Positions 38,780-51,929 are shown, counted from the stretch's first letter. The stretch: 64,000 bases of DNA from Panorpa germanica (GCA_963678705.1 OY783203.1:41416347-41480346); one strand, 5' to 3'. Numbers and translations are program-made. Notes: a model not told the origin generated them from the sequence alone.

Positions 38780-39214
38780 TATCAACTTTTGATAGTTATT
38801 ATCACTTAAATTAAATTGATATATTTTAAATTCTTCTGTCGTTGTTTCTTTAATTTCTTCATTAAATCAACTTCATTAATTATCTTTCAATATCTTTTTC
38901 CTTGTACCGTTACGGGTTCATTTGGGCATTATGATCTGACATAGGAATTCACTCCACTGCGATATCTTTTATTGCATTCCTTGCTTCTTTGAAATGTATA
39001 TTCTGTCAATCCTAGAGGAAATTTTTTTATCTTAGTACTTTATTATTGTTTATCACTTTTGCAAATGTTTTCCAATTGTATACTGTTTAGACAGTACTCC
39101 CAGTGCACACCTTCAATTCTTTCAACCATATCCATCTCTTTTATAAAGCTATTTTATTCTTTTTTTCCGTTACTCTTTCAGTTTTCTTGTATTTCTTTTT
39201 CGTATTTTCATATT
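38472..39214. other. Intergenic DNA with a TA microsatellite
   Basis: A (TA)n run occupies 38739-38777. The rest is AT-rich with no coding frame recognised. Confidence 0.5.
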
Positions 39215-39324
39215 TATGATTATATTAGCACATAACCAATTAAATGTGATTGAAAGCATACCCAGAATATAACTCTGGCTCGAAGATCGCGCCCGCATTA
39301 ATACTCTCGCCTGCTGTGTCGTGA
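39215..39324 (-). repeat. SINE copy
   Basis: On the minus strand: ACGACACAGCAGGCGAGAGT head, TTAATGCGGGCGCGATCTTC and AGCCAGAGTTATATTCTGGG, the same order as the copies at 35380 and 48428. Confidence 0.6.
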
Positions 39325-39936
39325 GTCTTATATTTGTTTCGTTACAAATTTAAGAGTTGTTTCTTGATCTGAGGTTCTGAATGATGAAATAATAGGATAA
39401 CGTTAATATTGGCAATGTGCTTATGAGTCATGGCTTAATTGATCGCCTCAGACACTAAATAAATAATTATTAAAAATGACATATTTAATATATTTATATA
39501 AAATTCTTTATTCGTATAAAAACTTTACAAAAGTATATCCCGCTAAACATATTTTTACGTATTTGTTGCTTACTTAACATCAGACAATTATTGTGTTACA
39601 TAAAAGAAGTTATGTTAATATAAAATTATTTTACCTTTTTTTTTTTTTGCTTGCAAGATTATATTGGTGTTTGGTGCTAAAAGGTCCATGTCAAAATACC
39701 AAATAAGCGGCCCAGATGAAAGTTTAAAAGAATTGAAAGTTCTAATCTAATATTATTTAAATTTTTTGACATAAAACAGAATATCTGTTTCAACTTTACC
39801 TAAAACATATATATGATTATGTATTTCACGTTTTCTTAAATTTTTTATTTTGCTGAGAAAAGATGACATTAGTCCTTTACACCAACCCTACAAAAACTTA
39901 TGAGTAAAATTTTTTACATATTAGCAGGTTTCGTTT

Positions 39937-40197
39937 ACATATGAGGCGTCTAGATGCAATGGGATGTAAGTGACAAAAGTAAAATTCTTCAGATAGAGAG
40001 TTTAAAGTTAAGATCGTATAGGCGTTTTCGCTCAGTAGGTTTTAGAATTCACGCTGTATAGTAAAATCTGTCCCAAATTTTTCCTTTTATCTCTGTGCCA
40101 CTAAATAGTTTAGTAAATCTTGTATCGCTTGCGCTGGTTATCCTAAATTTTCAATATTTGTCACTTACATCCCTTTGCTTCTAGACGCCTCATATGT
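39937..40197. mobile_element. MITE, 261 bp, with 41-bp terminal inverted repeats
   Basis: The left end (39937-39977) begins ACATATGAGGCGTCTAGA and the right end (40157-40197) is its reverse complement with two mismatches; both run into GGGATGTAAGTGACAAA. There is no open frame inside. The ends lie in a palindromic CATATG, so the exact boundary and target duplication are ambiguous. Confidence 0.75.
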
Positions 40198-43100
40198 TGT
40201 GTGTTTAGCGCAATGTCTATGTATTACATTATTTGTAAAATCGATATATAATATTAGTAATCATAAAAACTATTTAATAAATGTAATGTAGGAAGTTATA
40301 TTTACGTAATTAAAAAATATTTATTATTTGTTTATAACAGATAGCTATAACATTTCATATATAAATATCATGAGTCTAAAAGTTGTTACTGTCAAAAATT
40401 TTTGCACAAAATATTGAAATTGTATTTGTTTATTTAATGTGGTATTTTAAACATTTTGCATATAATTATAGGTGTAGGACTTGATAATATGTTTGGTCAC
40501 ATCTTATGAATTTAGACAATTTATGATTAATAAAATATTTTAAATAATAAAGCAACATGATACAAATATATTCAGTGGATGTTTTATAATACTTTAAGAA
40601 GATATTCACGTCAAGTGTGATAAATTGAACACGTGTTATCAGTGTTTTAATTTAGAAATATCTCAAAATAATTGTATTCAATCAGAATTACCCTACGATA
40701 ACTGAACTGTAGTAAATTGTGACTGGATAGGAAATAATTGAATAAAAAGGTATTTATGAGTTCATAAAATTTCTAACATAATTAATTAATAGTTTTACAA
40801 ATAATTAGTTTGGGTCTCCAATAACAAAGGTTCTAATATTTCTACTATAGTTTGCAAATGATAACCTTTTTGCAAAATCTAAGATTCTGTTTTCAGGGAC
40901 CGGTATAATAACTGAAATATAACGATTTAGTTTATATTTTGTCAATAATTTAACGGTCCTTTTTTCCAGTTGTTTAGGCTCATGAAATATAAAGCATGTA
41001 GATTTTCATAGAATAGTATATAACGTAGTCTTAAAAAAATAATTAAATTATATAAAATAAACTTAAAATAACGATAACGAAATAAAAATTTCATATTAAC
41101 ATCAAATTACATAACAAATAATAACGGGGTTAAACCCCATTCTCACTCACTGTGTTCTAGTGTCAATTTAAAGTTTTAACCTAAAATGTAAGTTTCAGCT
41201 TGGAAAATATAAACAAATAAAATTAATCATATTAAATTTATATTACATAAAGATAGTAATTATTACAAAATTACTGAAGTATAACGCATGATTTCACAAG
41301 TTCAAAATTATATTTAAGGTTAAAACCTTAAATTAAAACTAAAAACAGTGAGTGAATTGGTCTTTAAGGTATAGTACGCGTTGTTTTACGGTTATATAAA
41401 GTAGTATTTAATTTTTGGCAATATATAATTTGAATCGTTATCGGGTATTTTCACGGTATTGTTTCGCTCCCTGTTTCTGGGATTTTATTTAGTATAAATT
41501 GGTAAGGACTGATTTGAACGCCTCTAGTTGATGAGAGGCCCAGATAATTCCAAGGTATGTATATATTACCAACATATCTGTATTAGGTTTGTTTTCTTCT
41601 TTATATGTCACTTCGAATAGTATGAATAATATAAACCTAAATGTTAATCGAAAATTAAATTTGACATTCTGCTTAAAAATGTAAAGCAACTAACACGTTG
41701 ATCAATTTAATAACTTTAACACAATAACTCATGACATGAATATCTTATAATTATCTGTTATTACTTAATCTTATATATATAGGTTTCCAGTAAATATAAA
41801 TTTTAAACCAATTGTGCTACATAAATGTAATTTTTCTTGTTTAGTTTTAATTACATAACTAACTTGAAGCAATTACCATAGATCTACTCTGTACTACCAT
41901 ATATACCTAATAATACTAACAGCATTTAATATAACAATAACTATAATTTTTGGTAAATAGGAACTACTTGTAAGAATAGGAAATAATCCGCTAAAATTAA
42001 CTAAAAATATATGTTTATATGAATGTGATACATAATTATTACGTACTTTTACTGCAATTTGATCAAAAAATATATATAATTGAATATATGAATTCATTCT
42101 TAAGTAGCTATGTATTTTAGTTCTGTACGTAAATATTGAATTTCTATGAAAATTTTTCGTTTTCTTATATTATCAAAATATAATTTTTAAATTTCTCTTT
42201 CTTGGTAAAAATACTTTTTTGCAATCTCACTGTAAACCATACAAGAAACGTAAAGCTTGTTTATAAATCTATGTATGCGAATTGTTCAAAAAATGTTTAT
42301 TAAAAAAAAAAATTATGCGTAAAAGATTTAGAATCTCTGTTTTATATAAATTTTAAATCTGTCTGTTTGATAGATAGAAGACCATAGGAGTTTACCATCT
42401 TATATGGTCAAAAGTTAAAGTAGAAATCATAGATGTTTATAAAAAAAACTAACATTTACTTCTAAACTACTAAAAAAATAGAATAAATTTCATACGTATT
42501 TTAATAATATATAGGTATTACGAGGAGTAATTTTAAATTTTGGACCATTTTTAAACGGTCAACATACAACCGTCATTGCGTTGATATTTGGCAGACATTG
42601 TGTTACGTTACAAACATTAGAGTTAGTACTTTGGATGAAAATAAGAATATCACCACTTTTCATAAAAATAATGATTTTTTTTGTCGATTTAAAATGACAC
42701 CTCTTATTGAAATACTTACATACAAAATACTACGATTCCTTTGTAATAATGTTGAGCATTTAATATATGTAAATCTTATTGGAAAATCTAAAAAGTGGAT
42801 TTATTTGTTATTTTGATAAAAAAAACACTGAAACGAAATAGTGGCAATGTGATCTTCTTACATAAGAAAATCACCTTTAGACTTCTTACTAATAAAGTAC
42901 GAGTAGAATAGTATAAGATTGATTGATGATGAATTTCTAAATAAAATTACCAATTCAAGCTGTAGTATAATCTCTTTTGTATTACACAAATACCTTAGTA
43001 AATTCCTATGTACGAGTATTAATAAACATTTACAAATATGGTGCATTTCGTGTCTTTTTTTAAAGTCATATAGAATTCACTGAATTATGCTTGGTATGTA

Positions 43101-43363
43101 TGTACGATAAATGCAAAAGAAATTAAAACAAAGATAGATTATTTAGTTAAAAATTCATCATTATAGATAACATATTTATTAAATACTTGCTCATCAATGT
43201 GAACAAGGTATGTAGAGAAACATTTCAAATGAATAAAATATTAGCACTACAAAAAAGCAAATTACGAAAGAAATTATAAATCAAATTGCAACATAAAATT
43301 TTGTAATGTTATATAAAAACACAAAGATTAAAATAAAAAAAAAATACTTAGTGTGGATTGAAT
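40198..43363. other. Gene-poor AT-rich DNA
   Basis: Only 60-70 codon AT-rich frames. The last 190 bases are probably the 3' UTR of the minus-strand gene at 43364, with a minus-strand AATAAA at 43175-43180. No repeat family was recognised. Confidence 0.45.
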
Positions 43364-44425
43364 TTAATCCAAACTGTCTTCTTCCTTAAATTCGCTTTCT
43401 TCCTGAATAGCAAGCTTATTAAATAAACGACACAAATGATCTTCAGAATACTCATCTTCACGATTAGCACCATCAACGGTATTAGGTTCTACAACTGCTA
43501 CGGCATTGTTCGGATCTTGTGGATTTGATTCCTCATGCTCCAATTGATCGACATCTATCCCATTCCCACCATCAATCTTATCATCTTTTTCGCGCATTTC
43601 CATTTCACCTCCAGCAGCGTTATTCTCAAACACCTCGTCCTCAAGACTGCTTTGATCACTTTCAATATCAAACTCGCTGTCAGAGTCCGAACTTCTATCA
43701 CGAGGATTAAGGACGGCGTTGCATGATAGTATCACTTCCATTAATTCAGAACTATTGGAATAGAATGTTTGGAGAAACACATCGCTCTGGTAATCGTGGA
43801 CATAAATAGCTGCAAGTGTAGGGGCTTCACATCGAAATCGAATACCCATTAATCTAGTGATCATCCAATCAACAAATATAGTAAACACCAAATGACTTCC
43901 CTCAGCTGTGCAACGTTCAATTAACGTTGCATTAGTGGGTGACACAAATCGTCGAGGACCAACAGCTGGAACATTAGAACTACTGCCTGATGGTTCTGCT
44001 TCTGGAAGTTCCACAGGAGGTATGTTTCCTACATTAGAAGTCTCTGAGGATACTTCATGAGGACTTTCAACATTCTCATCTACTTCACTAATCTTCACAT
44101 CATCACTTGTAAAGTTGCAACATTCTTCACTTTCGTCATCGTTATCATCTAATAAAGGTATGGTATCCATATCTTCCATATCAGATACATTACTTTCTAA
44201 TCCTCTGTGTGAAACACTTGCCGTAAAATATTCTTTATATTTTCCGGATGATATTCTTCCACCAGCTTCAGCTACAATACGAGAGGTGATCCTTTGCTCA
44301 GCACTAAACCCACAAACATTATTTTGGGAGTTCCCATCTTGTGGTCCTAATCTTTCTGAAACTTTGAACTTTAAGTGCTGTTCATTATTTTCAGGGTTAA
44401 GCACTTTTTTTGATTTGTTATCCAT
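43364..44425 (-). CDS. Uncharacterised acidic protein, 353 aa
   Basis: A single-exon frame. The first true ATG is at 44425 (MDNKSKKVLNPENNEQHL); the open frame runs nine codons further upstream but without an ATG. The protein is strongly acidic, with Ser/Asp/Glu-rich tracts at both ends (LLDDNDDESEECC; SSDSDSEFDIESD). The only ordered-looking part is the centre, residues about 165-245 (RRFVSPTNATLIERCTAEGS, then a hydrophobic FTIFVDWMITRLMG). No signal peptide or convincing membrane helix, and no family recognised. The long open frame in AT-rich DNA, the balanced composition and a polyadenylation signal about 185 bp after the stop argue that it is real. It could be a regulatory protein or a retrocopy; I cannot tell. 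Confidence 0.75.
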   Translation of the reverse strand: MDNKSKKVLNPENNEQHLKFKVSERLGPQDGNSQNNVCGFSAEQRITSRIVAEAGGRISSGKYKEYFTASVSHRGLESNVSDMEDMDTIPLLDDNDDESEECCNFTSDDVKISEVDENVESPHEVSSETSNVGNIPPVELPEAEPSGSSSNVPAVGPRRFVSPTNATLIERCTAEGSHLVFTIFVDWMITRLMGIRFRCEAPTLAAIYVHDYQSDVFLQTFYSNSSELMEVILSCNAVLNPRDRSSDSDSEFDIESDQSSLEDEVFENNAAGGEMEMREKDDKIDGGNGIDVDQLEHEESNPQDPNNAVAVVEPNTVDGANREDEYSEDHLCRLFNKLAIQEESEFKEEDSLD

Positions 44426-45537
44426 TTCGAAGAAACAGTTATTCGCTTGCACAATAAATACACGTAGACCACAATAGCCCAGGTGATTTGTTTCACTTTA
44501 CTAATAAGAGTGATTATTTTATTAGAAGTGCAGCAGAGCAGTAGAGACCTCCGTGCTTTATGAGTGACACCAAATTAATGGTGCTAGGAAAACTACACTT
44601 TACCGTGAATCAAATAACTATGTCAATTAACAATAACAAAAATTGCTTATTCAAAAATAATAATAACAAATCAAAGAAAAAAATACTATTAAATTACTAA
44701 ATATTTAACACAGCTGTTTATTATAATGTTATCGGTTCATTTTTTATTCAGTAATAGGAAAGAAATATCAAATGAACGTATAAACATGGATTAGTATGAA
44801 TGTAAAGGTAACCAAAGCTATAACCAACAATATATATAGGGTTAGTCAGAATATGAAGCTAAACGTATGTGCATTGTTTATATTTTTTTCTTTTTAAAAA
44901 TTTGTTTAACTTATTTTATAAAACAAGAGGAGATATCATATCTCCTTCCGTTGAATTTAAAAACATCGTTGCATAATCTACGACTCGTGAATAATGAAAA
45001 TATTCACGAGTCGTTAGTGGCCGATCGTCGATCGTCGATCACCAAACGCCGCGATCACCGGATGGAGGTGTTGGTTACTTCAGTTACATTCTTTGGTTGT
45101 TTATTGCATTACTTGTATGACTAAAGTTTACGTCGCGAGCGTCGTATTGAGTTACTGGTTTGTACTTACTAACTACTAACTAGTTCATTTAAACAGAAAA
45201 AAAGCAGTCGCATATTTTTGAAAATTTTACGTATTGACATTATTATTTAAGATATATTAAACGAAAATATGGTACACGAAAATAAAACATTTTTCTTATA
45301 AAGAACAAAAAAAACAAAAAGCAAAATTTGGTTTTAATCTGAATTAGAAGGAAGAGAATAGTTTTATAGTTGAGTCTTCCAGCCCTGACTGTTCCTTATT
45401 CTTATGAGAAAGCTCGGTGTTCCTTTTCGTCATATGACGATTATTTTTGTACCATATGAGCAACACTATTGCCTAATAAATATGTATTTATGCCATATTT
45501 TCAATATCCGTTTCAGAAATAGAGCAATTTATCAGAT
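44426..45537. other. Upstream region of the acidic-protein gene
   Basis: Contains the hairpin at 44980-45014 and the adjoining CGATCGT repeats. Otherwise AT-rich. The 85-codon frame at 44867-45124 overlaps the hairpin and is not considered a gene. Confidence 0.45.
44980..45014. promoter_or_regulatory. Perfect 14-bp hairpin next to GATCGTC repeats
   Basis: ACGACTCGTGAATA (44980-44993), a 7-base loop, and its exact reverse complement (45001-45014). It is followed at 45022-45040 by a near-palindromic tandem CGATCGTCGATCGTCGATC. This is the GC-richest point of the area and lies about 550 bp upstream of the minus-strand acidic-protein gene. Its role is unknown; it could be a regulatory site or a repeat end. 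Confidence 0.5.
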
Positions 45538-46350
45538 CCCAGTAAACAATTTGGTGAAGTGCCCTATTTGGTGAAGTTCGAGTCACTCGTACAATTCTAT
45601 TCTAACGCTTTACAAATTCTCTACCTGTCACAGATTTTGTGTTAGTGTTAGAATTTTTTCATAATAATATTCTTTCTTTTTCCAACATCATTCATTAAGT
45701 GTTACTGTTTCTTTCCCACTTGGATATATTTTTTTTAAGTTCACTTTCATCTCATTTATTCCAAAGTGAGAGATGCGGTTAGACAAGTAAAATATATTTT
45801 TCACCGTTACACTTGTATACTTGTATAGTATTTTGTTCAGTACAGTATGCTTAAAGTATATGCTATCCTTTTTCAACAAATATTTCTTTAATGGTAATAG
45901 ACAGACGCTATCTCCCTCAATCCCCGAATATAATGTATATAAACGAAGATAGTATTTAGCGATGGTAAGACAGAGGTTTTTAACCTAACGCAGACCTGCC
46001 GATCGTGGATTTTTGAATCACCAAAACAATGTAAAAAACTAATATAACGAGTATTGTTGAAGATGAATAATATTCATTAAAAAAATCACGATCCGTACTA
46101 AGATTACATCTATTTATTTCTTCATTTAAATATTTATATTTTGCAGACTCTAAAAAGTAGAATTCCATTAAGTTTTATACTCCTGCTAGTTTCGCTTTTA
46201 ATTCAGCAGTGAACCGTCGTTGCGATCTCTGTAGGTCATAAAAAGGGCATTTCCTATGAACGACTGAAGAGAAAACGAACACGTTCCAGACAAAAAACTC
46301 ATGATATGTAATAGAAATTAAGTAGAATTTACTCCAAAATGTTTACTGGG
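45538..46350. mobile_element. Non-autonomous DNA element with CCCAGTAAAC ends, 813 bp
   Basis: The left end CCCAGTAAACAATTTGG (45538) is mirrored at the right end by CCAAAATGTTTACTGGG (to 46350). The element at 59629-59882 shares these ends and the subterminal GTGAAGTGCCCTATTT. There is no transposase frame. AT stands next to both ends, a possible 2-bp duplication. Confidence 0.65.
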
Positions 46351-46591
46351 ATGTAAAGCCGTTGTAACAGCAGCTTATAAAGATATTTTATAATTATGTA
46401 CATCTTTTATATAGGAGTATGTAACAAATACACGTAATTATTTATATATTTTATGTAAAATACACATAAATATATTTAGTGGCTAATTTTGTTGTACGTT
46501 AGTTACAGTTTGAGGAACTGCAGGTTAAGGTTATATCATATTCATTTGAATTGCATCGTTCCCACTTGCATTGATATAAACGTTAAATATT

Positions 46592-46835
46592 AAGACAGCA
46601 TAGTGGCCGAGAGCATTCAAACTTGCCCTGAGACTGTTGCGTCCTCAAGTTCGATCCAAGGACCAACCCGACCAATATTTTCTAGTTGTTATCAAATTTT
46701 ATTTATGTGCTTATAATTATAACATTCAAGATTCCGATGTAGCCCACATATATGAGGCCACAATATCATGAATACTTTCAACATTGTAGGAGGTCGTCGA
46801 TCATAGGACGGACTCAGCATCATCGGAACCTTAGA
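46592..46835 (+). repeat. Full-length SINE copy
   Basis: About 245 bp: head GACAGCATAGTGGCCGAGAG, box-B-like CAAGTTCGATCCAAGG, body with ATTTTCTAGTTGTTATCAA and TATATGAGGCCACAATATCA, and 3' part ACATTGTAGGAGGTCGTCGA. It is one of the two most complete copies. Confidence 0.7.
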
Positions 46836-48427
46836 AAAATGCTTAGAGCTTTATTGTTATACGCTAAACACAGTTATATATATTTAAGGTTTATTATTAT
46901 GCAACATTTTTTAGGTTAATAGTCAATTAAGTAAATAAAAGTTTTGATGTAAGATTATATAATGTTACATAATAAGCAAAGTTAAGGCTTGTGAGTGTGT
47001 TTTGCAATTATTTAATGACTTTGTTAAAAAAATTAGGTACAGAATATTATATCGTATTATATATAAATGAACGTTTAATGTTTAGCGGGTAACCTAAAAT
47101 ATTCAATGCTTAGATATAATATGAAGTGATTATTACTCCCGCCCCCTTTCTACACATTCGTTTTGGTGTACGAATAGCTTAATTAGAGCGAAATCATTTG
47201 TATTGATGTATAAATACCGTATGTTGGTCTTGTGAGTAAATATATTTTCCCTAAGAGCTAGTGCAAGTACATTCGTTTTAAACCAGTTCACAATTGCGTG
47301 TTCGATTATTTGTACTGTATTCAATTATTTAATATCAAATGGACATGCACAAGTATCTTGCAAACCTGTCCACACTTGTTTTTAAAATATGTCAAATATT
47401 CATCTAATCTTATGACACATTCATTTAAATAAAATAAGAGTTAGATTATTACAGTTATTTCTTTACTATAACATAAATAATTGCTTAAAAAAATGGTTAA
47501 TTATGAATAATAAACGTTTAGATACGTTCATGCCGAAAATGTTTGTCAAATGAGTACGAACTCTGTGTCTATACATGTATCTTTGTACACAAAAAAACAA
47601 ATGTTTGGATCTGCGGCCTCCCCCGGTGCACGAGGATTATTATAAAATGAATTAAGTACAGGAACGTTATAAGATTTATAAGTTTCATGATTTGCAAAGT
47701 AGATATATTAAACGTTGTTAGATGTAATTTAAATTAAGAACCTAATTTGAATCTGCTATATTTTGTTTTCTGTACTCTATATAATATCGACAAATTCATG
47801 CAATCCTATAAAAAAAAAAAGAATTTAAAAAACAACAAAGCTTCAAAGAATTTACTTACAAAATATCTTACAACATCCAAATAAAATGATTGAAATATTT
47901 TTTAGGGATTCTAAGGCAGCATCATGTATTTGATTTGTGGAAAAGTTAGGAATTTTTATTAAAATTAAAACAGGTTATTTTAGCAAATTAAAAACCTGTT
48001 AATACTAACAAACATCAGGCCAAACCTGAGAACAAAATACACTAAAAATGTATAAAAAGTCCTTGAAGTTGGAAACATATAGAAGCGTCTCCACTGGTGG
48101 AACATACAACATTTTTTTGCAATAATAATATAAAGTTGACTGTTTTAGGTGTTTACAGAATTTTTGAACAGTAACCCACTGACCATATATGGGTGCGTTG
48201 GTGTACAAATATCTAAAGCGAACATCCGCACACGAACCAACCATATTTCCGCTACTAGAACGAAAATATTCGTGTTTGCGTACAAAACCGCATGTTTGGA
48301 CTGTGAGCAAAAATATTTGCGCTGTGAACTTGTGTAACTACATTTGCTTTAGAGATTAGTACTTCAATGCGAATGTTTGGAAGGGATGTAGAATCTAACA
48401 TCTTGCTAGAACAATAATTTAAAGTAG
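46836..48427. other. AT-rich DNA, nothing recognised
   Basis: Short frames only (for example 48005-48310). Segments near 47150-47330 and 48180-48360 look loosely alike (repeated words around GTACAAA and CGCACAC) but were not resolved as a repeat. Confidence 0.4.
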
Positions 48428-48665
48428 TAGTAGTGGGTGAGAGTATTGATACTTGACGCCAGAGTGTGTTTTAGGGTTCGATTCCAGGATCAGAATTATA
48501 TTGTCTGGGTGTGGTTGTTATGTACATACATAATCATAAACATATTAGGCAGCGGTGTGATTTACATATATGATGCCATGACACTACAAAAAACATAGCC
48601 CACATAATAGAAGATCGTCGATGATATAACTTAGTATCGGAAATAGGTCTACGTTAAATAAATTA
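48428..48665 (+). repeat. Full-length SINE copy
   Basis: Head TAGTAGTGGGTGAGAGTATT, box B TAGGGTTCGATTCCAGG, TTGTCTGGGTGTGGTTG, ACATACATAATCATAAACAT, TGATGCCATGACACTAC, AGAAGATCGTCGATGATA and a GTTAAATAAATTAAATT tail. This copy shows the family order most clearly. Confidence 0.75.
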
Positions 48666-51016
48666 AATTAAAAATAATAAAGTGAAATGTGTTGTAATGA
48701 GTATACAAGTTCATGCAGAAAAAACAACACGTTTAAACCTGTGAAAGAAGGAAAAAACAGTTCCTCCTGACTTCATGAAGTTCATAAAAAAATATTTTCG
48801 GTGTAGAAACAAAAAAGACAAAATTGCGGAGAAAAATTAAGAAAACAGATGTAGACGCGCCACAAGAGATAAATATTTCCAACTAGTCTGTGGTTACCTC
48901 ATATACATTCTTAGCGAGTATGGAATTTGAGAGGGCGTTCCCGTCGGCTGGAATAAACTACTAAAATCAGATCCCGACTGGATCTCGATTATAAAACTGT
49001 GGATAAGCATTTCTGCAAATATATTATAATAAAATAATTAATTATATAATATATATATGTATTTATAAATGTTTCTGCTAAACACAGAACGTATAGAATA
49101 AAACTTAATAGATAAAAAATTCGTTTGTTAGATGTCAAGTTTCAGATGTCACTCAATTTTTTTATATAAATAATCGCAAGTTTAAATAAAATCTTTTACG
49201 TAATCTATAATGTTCTTTATGTAAAATATACCTGTAGTATATAATATATTGTGCTTATCGGGTTATTTATTTACTTATATTATAACATAGTGTGCAATAT
49301 TTTATGAGTAACATAAAAATTTAAGAACATTTGGTACTTTAAACTTTGACAAAAACGGCGCCGATGTTATGATTTTTTATACTTCAATATTGAATTTGCT
49401 AATTGTGCAAATATGAAACGTATTCTTATATTAAATACTATGCAACGTAATAATTAGAATTCATCTATCAATATAAACATATTATTTTTAGCAAAAACGT
49501 TTTTTATAATTGCTCAAACGCTCAACATGTTGCTAATCAACACCAGCTGCGCGAAATACATAAATATTGCATAACAACTTTACGTAAACAAATTATGTTT
49601 GTTTATTATGTTAAAATGAATATTTAATAGAAAATATAAACTACTCCTATAAATTTCTTAATGTAAAATATACATAAATGTGTAGCTGATGTTATGCAAG
49701 AGCTACGTAAATTTACTTTTCTGAATGAAAATTTCTTGGTAACTTATAAAAAAAACACTATTCACTATTTGTATTAAAGTATTTATAAATGATGAAGCGA
49801 ATCCATGCTAAATAATATAATGTATATATTTAATTTTTATTTAGCGATACCAAAATATTTGACCGCATTATAAAACTATTTATTTATTATAATTAAATTG
49901 TATTGTGCTCAGCTTGATTTTATTCTTGTTATAACTCGAATATGAAATTTATATATTTCTAGCGTCTGAGGTTGCATATTAATTTCTGTAAAGAAGTAAA
50001 GTACTACATTCATAATTAGCTGCAAGTGTTGAAATAGAAAAGCAAATTCAATTCGTTTCAAAAACCAGTGATGAATTATAAAATCCGTATATATTTGTTC
50101 CAATTTATATATTATATAACTGATTTAATAAGTAAAAACTTATATTGTAATTAAATATAGAAAATTATGTTTATTAAACAAGAATATTTCTTTCAGTACA
50201 TACTGGTGCTGCCATCGTTTTAGTAAATATCGTAACCGAGAGTGTGAATCTAGGAAAATATATGTTGACTGAAGTTACATGTACGTTGGATACATCTAAT
50301 AGATGGTGCTGAGGTATTACACAGTTCTAATGTTTTATTATGATAAATAATAATAATAATAACTATTTATGCATACAATATCAAGCATTTGTACATGGAA
50401 ATATTCATAAGTGAGGAACATATAATTATTATAAACTATTTCTAAAGGCAAACAGCAGTAACCATGACCTTGAGTATGCGTATTATTGTCATGAAACAGC
50501 TGATATCATGTATATTTAAATAGTGTGCTAATGAATGAAATATTAATTAATTTGTTTACTCTTGCAAAATGTTTTTTTTTATAATCTTGTTATATTCTGT
50601 AACAGACAACAAATATGTGTGCTTCGAATAGGAACTGTAAAATAATTGGAATTATTAATAATTAGTACGGAAGGAATGATGAGTATTACTTATTGCATAT
50701 AAATCAGGCGTTTATTATATATAAGTTACATATTTAGTTCAACAACTTTGCAAAAATCATATTCTGAAGTTAAATAATAATAATTTAATATTGAATATTA
50801 AATAATAATTTTAATATTGAATATTTAGAAACTATATTAACAGATTTTGAAATACTTTAAAAACATTTGTAACTACTTCGTAAGATAATAAGTTTGACAA
50901 AGAAGCGGTGTATAGTGGTGGTCCTAGAATCAAACTCAAGTACACAACAACCTAGTGTCAACGATTTAACGATTTTGGCATCGTTGCCGCTTTAAAAATA
51001 AAATACGTACTATTGC
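48666..51016. other. AT-rich DNA with one diverged SINE piece
   Basis: No coding frame was accepted. A minus-strand SINE head fragment lies at about 50905-50975 (AGTTTGATTCTAGGACC on the minus strand). Otherwise featureless, with scattered AATAAT runs near 50345 and 50780. Confidence 0.4.
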
Positions 51017-51180
51017 TTATTTTACAGTCAACTTCCAATCGTCCAATATCATTCTATGAATTTTATCTACTACTTCTGTCATGATGATCTCTTTTCGGCG
51101 ACCTAAACGTTCGACGTCATTTGTGCTGGTACGACCACAATATTCTCTGTTAATAGAGCACTTGACGAGAGGAGTGTTGC
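51017..51180 (-). pseudogene. Mariner transposase fragment
   Basis: The minus-strand frame reads CGRTSTNDVERLGRRKEI and then VDKIHRMILDDWKLTVK before a stop. This is the linker and second helix-turn-helix region of mariner transposases (consensus-like GRTSTNDAERSGRPKEV... KIHDMVLDDRKVK). The catalytic D,D34D domain and terminal repeats are not found here. Confidence 0.65.
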
Positions 51181-51929
51181 ATTTAAAATAACTGCGCGGG
51201 AAATTCAAAAAGTCATTGACTTGTCAAACTAATTTCGCATATTGAGACTAATAAAGAAAATTAATTTTATTAATAAATTAGTTAATAATAATAAAGTAGT
51301 CATGCTTACGGAACATTGAACATGGTCCTCTCTACTAATTTAATTGAATACAAACCCATTTAGACTGATAAGCCCGGTAATGGTCGGCACGTACCGGGTA
51401 ATACGAATATAAACGACCATAATTATTCCACTGAGTATTCAGCGTACTTATTCAATTGAGAAAATTGTAAAATGTCCGCAAAGTAATTGAAGCTGATCGA
51501 AATATGTACCATGCTGCACCATGGTGGTCAGCAGTAGAGGACTGGCAAGGAGCCAGCTTGATAATGGAAAGTGGGCCCCAAGCTAGTGAAGAGAGTTGAC
51601 AAGAATGACATATTGCATAGATACTGTTGAATTAGTTTTCTGACCCAATACGTCACTGGTGACAGTTATACTCTACAGCAGAATTCGTTTCGCAAGCGAA
51701 TAGTAAATAGTATTATTAATGATGACAAATTTCAATTAATTAAAGAGTGACTCGTACTTCAATAAGAGCTGCTTGATTAATATTATCGGTAATGATTCTA
51801 CATGGTTAAATAAATTAAGCCAAATTAAATGCATTCATATTTCATTTATCATAGTGTTATTTATTTATGTTTTAATTGTAATTGTTTTCATAACTGTTGT
51901 AAATTAAAAATAAATAACAAATACAGAAA

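Noticed and set aside
44115..44477. 120-codon + strand frame
   Set aside because: Antisense shadow of the acidic-protein gene.
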